Assembly (NCBI GenBank): GCA_002383425.1
Contig: DFYV01000068.1
Coordinates: 1 to 30,788 of the forward strand
DNA: 30,788 nt
Source: Bacteroidales bacterium UBA4073
GTDB taxonomy: Bacteria; Bacteroidota; Bacteroidia; Bacteroidales; Tenuifilaceae
Direction: 5' to 3'
Shown: positions 1 to 8,364 of the stretch, piece by piece
How the letters are laid out: every line of letters starts with the position of its first letter
Position numbering within the stretch: position 1 is the stretch's first letter
Program-made: the position numbers and the translations under genes
The notes under the pieces: model-generated
Databases searched by the model: none
Told to the model about the DNA's origin: nothing
What the model saw: the letters and a program-made list of their open reading frames with translations, nothing else

Positions 1-1
1 A

Positions 2-23
2 TTGGCTTTTTAGATTGGACTCA
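2..23. repeat. Right end of an interspersed TIR element (copy A, cut by window start)
   Basis: This stretch closely matches the right end of the complete element at 9905-10107: TTGGCTTTTTA, then two or three variable bases, then TGGACTCA. The reverse complement of its last 17 bases (TGAGTCCAATCTAAAAA) matches the left ends at 9905 and 30555. The rest of this copy would lie outside the window to the left. The similarity is read directly from the sequence; the label 'element' is inference. Confidence 0.6.
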
Positions 24-37
24 TTCATTACTTCCCT

Positions 38-66
38 GTAGGACACCCATTAATCGGGTGTCCTAC
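38..66. promoter_or_regulatory. Perfect 11-bp hairpin over the start of the first gene
   Basis: GTAGGACACCC at 38-48 is the exact reverse complement of GGGTGTCCTAC at 56-66, leaving the 7-nt loop ATTAATC. There is no T-run on either side, so it does not look like an intrinsic terminator. The left arm contains AGGA, a possible Shine-Dalgarno sequence five bases before the ATT in the loop. A role in gating translation of the downstream gene is inference. An unrelated palindromic repeat is also possible. Confidence 0.55.
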
Positions 67-708
67 TATATCATTATTACCGTTTTACTCTGTTTTTCCA
101 AACCTGCTTTCCCACAGGATATTGTACATCATCAAGTTGAAATTGACAGGTTTGCTTTAGAGCTAAAGGTTATTGGTGACAGCACTTCGATAGTATCATC
201 AAATATCACATTTACAATTACTTATAATAACTCAAACAACGCTTTAACCCTAACATTACCCAAGGCCCAGGAATTAAAAATAAATAAAAATAAAGCCAGG
301 ATTACCGATTCCAAGGGCAATGTTATATGGAAGGGTAACCTCGGGAAAAAATTGTTAAGTTCCAATTCCCTTAGCATCAAACTCGACCAAATAAAAATTT
401 TAAGGGAAGGAACGCTACCATACACCGTTGAATGGGAAACAAACATTCTGGTAGTACATCCTGTTGGGAGGTTCACATGGCCAGGCCTAACAGGAAATTT
501 CAATGTGATAAAATATTTGGGTTTGAGGGTATTTGCCGATGATGAATTCAAAAATAAAATTGAAACCAATATAGAGCAGAACACCAAACTCATGGATCAA
601 TCCTCAGGGCTAAGCGGTGTGGTATGGGAGCTTAGTAACCTTCAAAAAAACAAAGCCTGGCAAAACGCCAGGCTTATAAACAATCCTTACATAACAATCA
701 CGTTCTGA
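49..708 (+). CDS. Hypothetical secreted protein, start uncertain
   Basis: A roughly 219-residue protein of unknown function. It begins with a short hydrophobic stretch (YYIIITVLLCF) ending in PAFPQ, which reads as a signal peptide, so export is likely. The mature part is rich in alternating polar and hydrophobic residues, suggesting beta structure; no catalytic motif was recognised. The start is a problem. The first canonical codon is GTG at 58, inside the right arm of a hairpin and without a ribosome-binding site. An in-frame ATT at 49 would give MNRVSYY, a better signal-peptide n-region, with AGGA five bases upstream. I chose 49 for that reason. The frame has no stop back to position 1, so the gene could also be cut by the window edge. 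It converges with purA and ends about 60 bp from the purA stop. Confidence 0.6.
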   Translation: MNRVSYYIIITVLLCFSKPAFPQDIVHHQVEIDRFALELKVIGDSTSIVSSNITFTITYNNSNNALTLTLPKAQELKINKNKARITDSKGNVIWKGNLGKKLLSSNSLSIKLDQIKILREGTLPYTVEWETNILVVHPVGRFTWPGLTGNFNVIKYLGLRVFADDEFKNKIETNIEQNTKLMDQSSGLSGVVWELSNLQKNKAWQNARLINNPYITITF

Positions 709-744
709 TTATTTACTTATTACCTGAAAATGGTTTCATCCCTA

Positions 745-775
745 CCCTTTATCCTTTACCCTTTACCCTTTACTC
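745..775. repeat. Short heptamer tandem repeat CCCTTTA at the purA 3' end
   Basis: About four imperfect copies of CCCTTTA/TCCTTTA run into the purA stop codon (TTA on the plus strand at 770-772). Just before it, TGGTTTCATCCCTAC (731-745) nearly copies TGGTTTCGTCCCTAC within the purA end (784-798). This suggests a small duplication or slippage event between the convergent genes. Confidence 0.5.
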
Positions 776-2038
776 CCTAACAATGGTTTCGTCCCTACTG
801 GGGCCAACGGAAACAATCCTAACAGGGACACCTGTTTCGTGCTCAACAAATTGAATGTATGCCAGGAGTTCCTCCGGTAAGTCGTCGGCGGATTTAAAGC
901 CCGAAATGTCGCACATCCATCCTTTAAACTCTTTGTAAACAGGCTCAATTGGGGAGTTAATGTCGTATGGTATTCTATCGGTTTCAACCCCATTAACCCG
1001 GTATGCCACAGCCACTTTAATAGATTCAAAAGAGCTGAGCACATCGGACTTAGTCATAATTAGCTGCGTAACGCCATTAAGCATGATGGCATACTTTAAG
1101 GCAACCAGGTCGAGCCAACCACAACGGCGTGGCCTGCCTGTGGTGGCTCCGTACTCAACCCCTACCTTGCGAATTTTTTCGCCAAATTCGTTATTGAGCT
1201 CGGTGGGGAAAGGTCCTGAACCAACTCGCGTGCAGTAAGCCTTAAAAATTCCGTAAACCTCACCTACCCTATGGGGTGCAATACCTAAGCCGGTACATGC
1301 CCCAGCACAAATAGTATTTGATGATGTAACAAAAGGATACGAACCAAAATCGATATCGAGCAAAGTGCCCTGAGCACCTTCGGCAAGCACCTTTTTTCCT
1401 TGCTCAATATATTGATTTAACTCGTACTCTGAATCAATAAGATCGTACTGGCTAAGAATAGCCACTCCCTTAAACCATGCATCCTCATGCTGCTCGATAT
1501 TGCTATTGTAGTTGTATTGCTTTAAAATCTCCTTATGTTTATTTTTCAGGAAATTGTACCGCTCCCTGAAGTCGGGCAAAAGGATATCGCCAACACGAAT
1601 GCCGTTCCTGCCGGTTTTATCCATATAGGTTGGACCGATACCCTTAAGTGTAGATCCAATTTTTTCCTTGCCCTTGACAGCCTCCGATGCAGCGTCGAGC
1701 TCCCTGTGCGATGGAAGAATTAGGTGTGCTTTTTTGGATATTTTGAGAGATTTTTTCAGGTTAACGCCTAACTTCTCGAGCGAGTGAATTTCCTCAGCAA
1801 AGACAATAGGGTCAATAACCACACCATTGCCAATCACATTAATACAACCCGGATGAAATACCCCCGAAGGAATGTTATGAAGGACATGTTTGATATTGTT
1901 AAACTCCAACGAGTGACCTGCATTTGGTCCTCCCTGGAAACGAGCTACTACGTTATAGTCGGACGTAAGAACATCTACTACTTTCCCTTTGCCCTCATCG
2001 CCCCATTGCAGTCCCAGAAGAATATCAACTTTACTCAT
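770..2038 (-). CDS. purA: Adenylosuccinate synthetase
   Basis: 422 residues, the usual length. It catalyses the GTP-dependent joining of IMP and aspartate to adenylosuccinate, the first committed step to AMP, in the cytoplasm. Visible family signatures are the P-loop-like QWGDEGKGK (residues 11-19, with the catalytic Asp at 14), GGPNAGHS with His42, the GAQGTLLDIDFG segment, TTGRPRRCGWLD and TKSDVLSS. The ATG start gives MSKVDILLGLQWG, as expected. It lies 134 bp downstream of fur on the same strand; the rel-fur-purA order resembles that in Bacteroidales. It faces the small secreted-protein gene convergently, and no clear terminator was seen between them. Confidence 0.97.
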   Translation of the reverse strand: MSKVDILLGLQWGDEGKGKVVDVLTSDYNVVARFQGGPNAGHSLEFNNIKHVLHNIPSGVFHPGCINVIGNGVVIDPIVFAEEIHSLEKLGVNLKKSLKISKKAHLILPSHRELDAASEAVKGKEKIGSTLKGIGPTYMDKTGRNGIRVGDILLPDFRERYNFLKNKHKEILKQYNYNSNIEQHEDAWFKGVAILSQYDLIDSEYELNQYIEQGKKVLAEGAQGTLLDIDFGSYPFVTSSNTICAGACTGLGIAPHRVGEVYGIFKAYCTRVGSGPFPTELNNEFGEKIRKVGVEYGATTGRPRRCGWLDLVALKYAIMLNGVTQLIMTKSDVLSSFESIKVAVAYRVNGVETDRIPYDINSPIEPVYKEFKGWMCDISGFKSADDLPEELLAYIQFVEHETGVPVRIVSVGPSRDETIVRE

Positions 2039-2172
2039 TACCTTAAAATTTTTTATTGCTTTACAGCCTCAAGACTTTCATGAATTCCGGAAGAAACCCA
2101 TATAAAGTTCAAGCCAAAAAGCATATAAAGGTAATGCTATTATCGCAATTCAGGAAAGGGAAATGCAATAAT

Positions 2173-2646
2173 TTATTCGGAAATTTCTACCTTATTGATC
2201 TCGCTTTGACAATCCTTGCAAAGCCCATAAAGGTAAAGCGTGTGATACGAAACGTTAAAACCGCTATACTTTTGAGCCGAATTAATAATTTCCTGTATTC
2301 GCGGGTCACAAAATTCAATTACTTTACCACATCGGCTACATATAAGGTGGTCGTGCTGCTTACATTCATAAGCTTTTTCGTAAAGCGATGAGTTTGTCCC
2401 AAACTGGTGTTTGATTACTAAACCACACTCCAGCAATAAATCGATGGTATTATACAAAGTTGCCCTACTTACCTGGTAGTTCTTGTTTTTCATTTTAATG
2501 TAGAGGGTCTCGATGTCGAAGTGCGACTCCTGAGAGTAAATCTCATCAAGAATGGCAAACCGCTCGGGGGTTTTCCGGTGTCCTTTATGCTCCAGATAAT
2601 CGGTAAGTATTTGTCTCACTACCACTTTAGTATCGCTACATATCAT
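2173..2646 (-). CDS. fur: Fur/PerR-family metal-responsive repressor
   Basis: 157 residues, typical for the family. The N-terminal half is a winged helix (HRKTPERFAILDEIY; QVSRATLYNTIDLL). The C-terminal half has the metal/dimerisation region with CSRC and CKDC pairs forming the usual structural zinc site, and HDHLIC for regulatory metal. These proteins bind AT-rich palindromes when metal-loaded and repress iron or peroxide-stress genes; Fur cannot be told from PerR or Zur here. The ATG at 2646 lies 34 bp from a 20-bp AT palindrome (2681-2700) that overlaps a -7 box, so autoregulation is plausible. purA lies downstream. I use the symbol fur in the family sense only. Confidence 0.9.
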   Translation of the reverse strand: MICSDTKVVVRQILTDYLEHKGHRKTPERFAILDEIYSQESHFDIETLYIKMKNKNYQVSRATLYNTIDLLLECGLVIKHQFGTNSSLYEKAYECKQHDHLICSRCGKVIEFCDPRIQEIINSAQKYSGFNVSYHTLYLYGLCKDCQSEINKVEISE

Positions 2647-2674
2647 AACTCTAATTTAGAATCACTTCAAATAG

Positions 2675-2682
2675 CAAAGGTA
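2675..2682 (-). promoter_or_regulatory. -7 promoter box of fur
   Basis: On the minus strand this reads TACCTTTG, a full match to the Bacteroidota -7 consensus TAnnTTTG, about 30 bp upstream of the fur ATG. A TTG-type -33 element at the usual spacing is weak, and the interval is filled by the AT palindrome described next. Confidence 0.55.
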
Positions 2683-2700
2683 TGATAAAATTTTATTATA
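2681..2700. promoter_or_regulatory. Candidate Fur-type operator
   Basis: TATGATAAAATTTTATTATA is a near-perfect palindrome: it matches its own reverse complement at 18 of 20 positions. It sits immediately upstream of, and by two bases overlapping, the -7 box of the fur gene. Fur-family proteins bind AT-rich inverted repeats of about this size, so autorepression is a reasonable inference. AT palindromes also arise by chance in AT-rich DNA. Confidence 0.45.
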
Positions 2701-2740
2701 CGGTAACAAACCGGAAATGGATTAATTGTTTTTTGAGGTG

Positions 2741-3155
2741 CAATTGATGGTTGTTCGTTGTTCGTTGTTCGTTGTTCGGAAAAATGGTTGATGGTTGACA
2801 GTTGATGGTTGATGGTTGATGGTTGATGGTTGTTCGTTGTTCGTTGTTCGGAAAAATGGTTGATGGTTGACAGTTAATGGTTGATAGTTCACGGTTCACG
2901 GTTGATGATTGATATATTAATATGTTATTATGATAATATGTTAATGTGTTGATGTGATGATGTGATGATGGTTAATTGTTGTTTGTTATTCGTTGTTCGT
3001 TAAAGGAATCTTGAATTTGAAATCTTGAACCTGAAATCTGAAATCTGGAATCTTGAATCTGGAATCTGAAATCTGGAATCTGGAATCTGAAATCTGGAAT
3101 CTGAAATCTGAAATCTTGAATCTGGAATCTGGAATTTTGAATCTTGAATCTTGAA
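2741..3155. repeat. Low-complexity tandem-repeat spacer between rel and fur
   Basis: No gene is supported in this part of the 533-bp gap. It has three blocks. The first, at about 2746-2890, is a 79-bp unit present nearly twice (second copy from 2825), built from GTTCGTT, GGAAAAATGG and repeated GTTGATG words. The second, at about 2930-2975, has TGTTGATGTGATGATG-type repeats. The third, at about 3005-3150, is a degenerate 7-base repeat of the ATCTTGA / ATCTGGA / ATCTGAA type. The GTTGTTCG and GTTGATGG words recur at 30640-30760. Open frames in this stretch are repeat artefacts. Confidence 0.8.
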
Positions 3156-3179
3156 GTTAGGAAAGCCCGTTTTATTCAA

Positions 3180-5417
3180 TCATTCATCAAACTTATCCAT
3201 TCGCTTTACGTTTTCCATACCCTTCACCTTCATAATATTCATTATCAAATTATTAAGATGGGTAACATCATGAACATAAAGGTCGATATAACCTTCAAAA
3301 ATGCCATCATGGCTTTCGATGTGGAATTTTCGGATGTTAACCATAAGTTCCTGGGAGATAACCCTGGTTAGCTCGCTAATTATGCCGATGCGGTCCATAC
3401 CATTAACCTCAATACGAGCCAGAAACGAAAGCGCCATTTGGGTAGTCCACTTGGCAGCCACAATCCTATCGCCGTGTTGAGACATAAGCCTAACGGCTTC
3501 AGCACAGGTTGCCTTGTGAATTACAACGATGTCGTCGGGTGAAAGATAGCCAATTACCTCGTCGCCAGGAATTGGATTACAACACTTGGCTACCATGTAC
3601 GTAGGATTTTCGGAATCGACGTTTTCACCAAGAATAATGGGTTTCCTCAAATCGAACCGGGTGGAAGTTTCTTCATCTGCTTTCAACTTTTTTGATCCAA
3701 GCCCGATTTGTAACTTCCAGTATTTAATCCACTTGTTTTGGGTGTTCTTTTTGAATATTTTTTTCAGGTTGTCGAGGTTTACTAGCCCCGAACCAATTTT
3801 GGTATAAAGTTCATCCTTCGACGAAACCTCGTAAACCGGCAAAATCTTTTTTAATACCCGGGACGAAGGTTGAATATCCATTTCCAACAACTTAGCTTCG
3901 AGTAGTTGCTGCCCCTTTTCGATTCTATTTTTCACCTCTCCTTTCAGGGCATTCTTAATGGCAGCTTTTGCCTTGGCAGTTGTGGCGAAATCGAGTAACT
4001 CCCACGTGGGCTTTTGCGATGCAGCAGTAATTATTTCAACCTGGTCGCCGGAACTAAGCTTATAGCTAAGGGGAACCAGCTTATGGTTAACCTTTGCCCC
4101 AATAGCCTTGTTGCCAATCTCGGTATGAATTTCGTAGGCAAAATCGACTGCGGTTGCGCCTTTGGGCAAACTGCGGGTTTCGCCTTTTGGTGTAAATACA
4201 ATTATTTCGGAAGTGAAAAGATTCAACTTAAACTCATCGAGGAACTCAAGGGCGTTTTCCTGAGGATTCTCAAGCATCTCCCTAACACGCCTAATCCATT
4301 TGTCGAGCTCATTTTCCTGAGTGGAAGTATCCATTTCCTTGTACTTCCAGTGGGCAGCAAAACCGCGCTCGGCTATCTCGTCCATCCGTCGTGATCGAAT
4401 TTGTACCTCAACCCACTTACCATTAGGTCCCATCACGGTACAATGCAATGCTTCGTATCCATTTGCTTTTGGAGTGCTAACCCAATCGCGCAGCCTGTCG
4501 GGTTTGGGCCTGTAAATGTCGGTTATTAGTGAGTATATGTGCCAGCACTGGGTTTTTTCGGGGATGTGGGGATATGGGTTGAATACTATTCGAACAGCCA
4601 ATAAATCATAAATCTCCTCGAACGAAACGTTCTTGGTTTGCATCTTTTTCCAGATAGAGTAAACCGATTTGGGCCTCCCGTTTATCTCAAAGTCGATATT
4701 ATTCTCCTCGAGCTTTTGAATTATGGGTAGCGTAAATTGGTTGATGAGGTGAACTCTACGCTTCTCATTATCGGCTATCTTGGCCTGAATCTCCTCGTAA
4801 ATCTGGGGGTAACGGTATTTAAGGCTAAGGTCCTCCAGTTCAGTTTTTATGGCGTACAATCCAAGGCGGTGGGCTAATGGGGCATAAAGGTAAATGGTTT
4901 CGCTGGCAATTTTCATCTGCTTGGTTACTGGTAACGACTCAAGCGTACGCATGTTATGCAATCGGTCGGCCAATTTTATGAGAATCACCCGGATATCGTC
5001 AGCAAGGGTTAAAAGAATCTTCCTGAAATTTTCGGCCTGTATGGTAGAATTTGCATCGAAAACATCGGTTATCTTGGTTAGCCCATCAATAATGGAGGCG
5101 ATTTTTTTCCCGAAAATTCGTTCTATATCGTCAATGGTGTAATCGGTATCCTCCACCACATCGTGCATGAGAGCACATGCCACGGCCTTTACGCCTAAAC
5201 CAATTTCGCTGGAAACAATTTTGGCTACCGCAATGGGATGAAGTATGTAAGGTTCCCCCGATTTGCGGCGTACCCCCTTGTGCGCTTCGTTGGCCAGGTT
5301 AAATGCCTTCAGGATGAGCTCCCTATCCTCAGGTGAGCTGCATCGGGTACAGCTATTAAGTAGGTCCTCAAAATGCGATTGGATAAGTAACTTTTCCTCT
5401 TCGGTTTGCAAGTACAT
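3180..5417 (-). CDS. rel: Bifunctional (p)ppGpp synthetase/hydrolase, RelA/SpoT family
   Basis: 745 residues, full length for a long Rel protein. It makes and degrades the alarmone (p)ppGpp during starvation. Domains in order: HD hydrolase (about 35-190) with the intact HDxxED motif at residues 85-90; RelA/SpoT synthetase (about 240-350; RPKSVYSIWKKM, YEALHCTVMGPNGKWVEVQIR); TGS (about 400-460; IIVFTPKGETRSLPKGATAVD); a CCNPIPGDEV zinc-finger/CC region (about 620-640); and a C-terminal ACT domain. The intact HD motif argues for hydrolase activity, as expected for the single Rel of most Bacteroidota. It starts 15 bp after the T9SS-cargo gene and is probably the last gene of the M16-M16-T9SS-rel operon. 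Confidence 0.95.
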   Translation of the reverse strand: MYLQTEEEKLLIQSHFEDLLNSCTRCSSPEDRELILKAFNLANEAHKGVRRKSGEPYILHPIAVAKIVSSEIGLGVKAVACALMHDVVEDTDYTIDDIERIFGKKIASIIDGLTKITDVFDANSTIQAENFRKILLTLADDIRVILIKLADRLHNMRTLESLPVTKQMKIASETIYLYAPLAHRLGLYAIKTELEDLSLKYRYPQIYEEIQAKIADNEKRRVHLINQFTLPIIQKLEENNIDFEINGRPKSVYSIWKKMQTKNVSFEEIYDLLAVRIVFNPYPHIPEKTQCWHIYSLITDIYRPKPDRLRDWVSTPKANGYEALHCTVMGPNGKWVEVQIRSRRMDEIAERGFAAHWKYKEMDTSTQENELDKWIRRVREMLENPQENALEFLDEFKLNLFTSEIIVFTPKGETRSLPKGATAVDFAYEIHTEIGNKAIGAKVNHKLVPLSYKLSSGDQVEIITAASQKPTWELLDFATTAKAKAAIKNALKGEVKNRIEKGQQLLEAKLLEMDIQPSSRVLKKILPVYEVSSKDELYTKIGSGLVNLDNLKKIFKKNTQNKWIKYWKLQIGLGSKKLKADEETSTRFDLRKPIILGENVDSENPTYMVAKCCNPIPGDEVIGYLSPDDIVVIHKATCAEAVRLMSQHGDRIVAAKWTTQMALSFLARIEVNGMDRIGIISELTRVISQELMVNIRKFHIESHDGIFEGYIDLYVHDVTHLNNLIMNIMKVKGMENVKRMDKFDE

Positions 5418-5432
5418 GGTAATGCCATTTAA

Positions 5433-7043
5433 CTATTTAGGGTACACAACCGAAACGCTGCCCGTTTTAACAATATCGCCAGCATCGCTGGTACTAATGA
5501 TAAGGCGATAAAGATAGGTACCCTCCTTCACAAATTCACCTCTGGAGTTACGACCATCCCAACCCTCGTTGCCATGGTAAACAATTCCTCCCCACCTGTC
5601 GTAGATGGTTAACGTATAGCGAGCTTCAAAGTTGATTACAGGCTTAAAAAAGTTACGCCGATTTCCATTAGTGCTGTGGGTGTTATCGTTTGGTGCCAAT
5701 GCCGTGGGCATGGTTACCCCGGGTAGGATCTCGGTAAACACATCCCGTGAACGGCTAAGGGTTACCATACTGTTACCGGGTGTAATTTCGTAGGCCTCCA
5801 CGTAGTAACCAAAAGTGATCCGGTAAAGGGGATCCTGCCCTTTAAATGCCGACAGGTCATCGGTAAACTCTGTTACTGTTAATCCGGTAGCAACGGTATC
5901 GAGGCTGCCCTGACCATCAGGGGGATCGTTAATCGTATATGACCTACGGAATAGTGCATACTCAATATGATTATCCTTACGTTCGGGAGTTCGCAGGGTA
6001 TCGAGGAAAGCCTCGTTCCACTGCACGTTAACAGTTGTGCCCTTTGGTTTTAGCTTTGGTATTATGGAATTGCACAGGTTCGAGACCTTAATGGCTTGCC
6101 CGCAACCATTGTAGGCATCAACCTTGTAGTAAAAATTCCTGGTGCGCGCTGCCCAGGTATCGTTCGTATCGATACTCATGCTTTGAGTGGGTGTAATGAA
6201 CGATTCCACCAGCTTGGCGCTAAAAATGCTCTGGGCGGTATCGGGCTGCTCCCATCGCCATAGCTTAAAATCGGTAATTTCAGTACTGTCGTCAATAGTA
6301 TAGTAAATCCAATTTCCGTTATTGGTGGCTATAACGCTATCGATCGAAACATACCTTGGGCGGCGGGCCATTTTGGTATGAATCAGATACCGATTGGAAA
6401 AGCTCACCAAAGCGGTATCCTGCCGCGTTGCCCTGATGTAAAAGTAGTAATCGAGGTTTTCCTGAACGTTTTTTACGGTGTACCTGTTACCACCATACGC
6501 ACCAATGTCACAAATTTGTTCATAAGTACTGGCATCAATGTTATTCCCCATAAAAAGCTGGTAACGGATATTCTGGTATGGCATGGTGTCGCGTATATCC
6601 CACCCCTCATAGCCCTTCCACGAAATTTTGAGCTCTGCATTGCAGCTATCGTACTCGGCGGTAATCCAAACCTGTGAATGTTTCTCTGTCATCTGGCTTG
6701 GTTCAGTTGCACCCTGCGAGGCAACCCTGTAGTAAACCCTTTGGCCATTTCCATTGGCACCTATGTGGGCATATTGAAAAGTATTTTGATCAACAGTATC
6801 AATTGGTACCCAACTATCGAGTGTCTCGTAATTCATGGGAATATAAATTATATAACCCAAAGGATCGGGATACTGCGGTTCATGGATAGGTTTAGTCCAG
6901 TATATGGTGATATGCCCGGTAGAAAGGTCATTGGTAATGTAATCGAGCGTGGGTGGGTTTGGTTTATCGTGAACCTGTGCCCATAATGTTGATGTACAAT
7001 ACGTTAAGGCAATAACCAGCATCAGATGTTTTGGCATTCCCAT
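5433..7043 (-). CDS. Secreted protein with T9SS type B (gliding motility-associated) C-terminal domain
   Basis: 536 residues. The N-terminus MPKHLMLVIALTYCTSTLWAQ is a signal peptide. The middle is a series of beta-sandwich segments resembling fibronectin type III repeats (PNPPTLDYITNDLSTGHITIYW; ISWKGYEGWD; repeated YY(K/R)V). The last ~85 residues match the CHU_C / T9SS type B sorting domain in pattern: IYDRWGGIVYHGNEGWDGR, then G.YLYRL and a final VSVVYPK. Such proteins cross the inner membrane by Sec and the outer membrane by the type IX system and end up on the cell surface or outside. The ATG lies 4 bp after the upstream M16 gene, so it is co-transcribed. Its specific role is unknown. 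A start two codons in, at the second Met, is equally possible. Confidence 0.85.
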   Translation of the reverse strand: MGMPKHLMLVIALTYCTSTLWAQVHDKPNPPTLDYITNDLSTGHITIYWTKPIHEPQYPDPLGYIIYIPMNYETLDSWVPIDTVDQNTFQYAHIGANGNGQRVYYRVASQGATEPSQMTEKHSQVWITAEYDSCNAELKISWKGYEGWDIRDTMPYQNIRYQLFMGNNIDASTYEQICDIGAYGGNRYTVKNVQENLDYYFYIRATRQDTALVSFSNRYLIHTKMARRPRYVSIDSVIATNNGNWIYYTIDDSTEITDFKLWRWEQPDTAQSIFSAKLVESFITPTQSMSIDTNDTWAARTRNFYYKVDAYNGCGQAIKVSNLCNSIIPKLKPKGTTVNVQWNEAFLDTLRTPERKDNHIEYALFRRSYTINDPPDGQGSLDTVATGLTVTEFTDDLSAFKGQDPLYRITFGYYVEAYEITPGNSMVTLSRSRDVFTEILPGVTMPTALAPNDNTHSTNGNRRNFFKPVINFEARYTLTIYDRWGGIVYHGNEGWDGRNSRGEFVKEGTYLYRLIISTSDAGDIVKTGSVSVVYPK

Positions 7044-7047
7044 AAAG

Positions 7048-8361
7048 CTACTCCTTATACCCCTTAGGTTTTAGGCTGCCGGCAATGCTAACAACCATGC
7101 TATCGGTATCAAAATACCTGTTAGCCAGCTCCATTAAACCCGCAGGTGTAATTTCATTTACTGTCTTTATAAGCCTATCAATATACCCAAAGTCGAGGTT
7201 GTTAAACTGGAAAAGGCTTGCCATACTTTCGGCAATGGCAAAGGGACCATCAAAAGTTCTGAGTATTTGTCCTGTGATGTACCCCCTGACAAGTTCCAGC
7301 TCATCGGTGCTCAGCGGTTCTTTTTTTAACCTGCTCATCTCCTTAAAAATCTCATCAACGGTGCTTTCGGCATAACCCACTCCTACCTCGGTTGAAATAA
7401 CCCATACCGACAGTTCAGCCATTGGGACAATGAACGATGATATACCATAAGTATATCCCTTTTCCTCCCTTAAATTACGCATGAGGCGCGAGCCAAAGTA
7501 GCCGCCCAGAACTGAGTTAAGAACAACTAAACCCGGCATGTCGGGATGGTTACGCTTTGGCAACACCCTACCCATCCGTATCGACGACTGAACTGTATCT
7601 TTTTTATACGAAAATACCCTTAAATTGGTTGTTTTATATGGCGGTAAACTAATACCAGTATCGGAATCAGACTTAAATACATGGCTTTCCAAACGTTTAA
7701 GGATGAAATCGGTTTGCTTTGCATCAACTTTCCCCGCTATTACAATCAAACCATTAGAGGCTTTATGGCGATTATTTCGGAATTGGATTACGTCGGCTTG
7801 CAAAAGGCTATCGTAATCATCGGGTATGGCAAATGAGCCATAGGGATGGCTATCGCCAAATAAAGCGCTAAAGAAACGTTGCCTCGATAGCGTTGAAACC
7901 TTTTCCAAATCGACCAGCAGCGACTGTTTCCCTTTTTTACAAAACAGATCCAGCTCGTGCTGTGGGAAGGTGGGGTTAACCAATAAATCGGATAGAACAT
8001 CCACAGAGCGGTAAAAATGCTTACCTGTTGTATAAAACGAAACCGATGCAAAATCGCGGGTGAACGATGGTTCCAGGAAACTCCCGTAAAAATCGAGTTC
8101 CTCGGCAATTTGCCGTGAAGTTCTACTGGTTGTACCCTCGCTTAATAGCGAGATAGCCGCATTTGCCACCAACGATTTGCTCTGGTAACGGGTACCTGCC
8201 CTGAAAATCACATCAACCCTAACCAACTCCTGGCTTCCAGCATTAATAACCAAAACTTTAAACCCGTTGCTAAGATCGACAATATCGGGGGTAGGTATTC
8301 TGACTTCCGAAATGGGCACCCTTTGTGGCTGAACGGCTCTATCAATTTCCTGTGTGGTCAT
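7048..8361 (-). CDS. M16-family peptidase, non-catalytic subunit
   Basis: 437 residues with the two-lobed M16 (pitrilysin/insulinase-like) layout. The inverted zinc motif HxxEH is absent where it should be, near residues 45-80 (FRAGTRYQSKSLVANAAISLLSEGT). The C-terminal-lobe signature LREEKGYTYGISS is present. In bacterial M16B pairs, one protein carries zinc and the partner supplies the R/Y substrate-binding motif; this one fits the second role. It lies 3 bp after the HxxEH-bearing M16 gene and 4 bp before the T9SS cargo gene, so the pair is almost surely co-expressed and likely forms a heterodimer. The substrate is unknown. No signal peptide is seen, so a cytoplasmic location is inferred. 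Confidence 0.9.
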   Translation of the reverse strand: MTTQEIDRAVQPQRVPISEVRIPTPDIVDLSNGFKVLVINAGSQELVRVDVIFRAGTRYQSKSLVANAAISLLSEGTTSRTSRQIAEELDFYGSFLEPSFTRDFASVSFYTTGKHFYRSVDVLSDLLVNPTFPQHELDLFCKKGKQSLLVDLEKVSTLSRQRFFSALFGDSHPYGSFAIPDDYDSLLQADVIQFRNNRHKASNGLIVIAGKVDAKQTDFILKRLESHVFKSDSDTGISLPPYKTTNLRVFSYKKDTVQSSIRMGRVLPKRNHPDMPGLVVLNSVLGGYFGSRLMRNLREEKGYTYGISSFIVPMAELSVWVISTEVGVGYAESTVDEIFKEMSRLKKEPLSTDELELVRGYITGQILRTFDGPFAIAESMASLFQFNNLDFGYIDRLIKTVNEITPAGLMELANRYFDTDSMVVSIAGSLKPKGYKE

Positions 8362-8364
8362 AAT

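Noticed and set aside
38..66. Intrinsic terminator of a gene left of the window
   Set aside because: No T-tract follows on either strand, and the hairpin overlaps the start of the next gene.
2696..2899. Minus-strand open frame encoding repeats of INCQPSTI
   Set aside because: It is a translation of the tandem GTTGATGG/GTTCGTT repeats and has no protein features.
2741..3155. CRISPR array
   Set aside because: Repeat units are 6-8 bases and degenerate, or a 79-bp near-duplicate; there are no constant repeats with unique spacers of even size, and no cas genes.
3180..5417. Monofunctional RelA (synthetase only)
   Set aside because: The HDxxED hydrolase motif is intact at residues 85-90.
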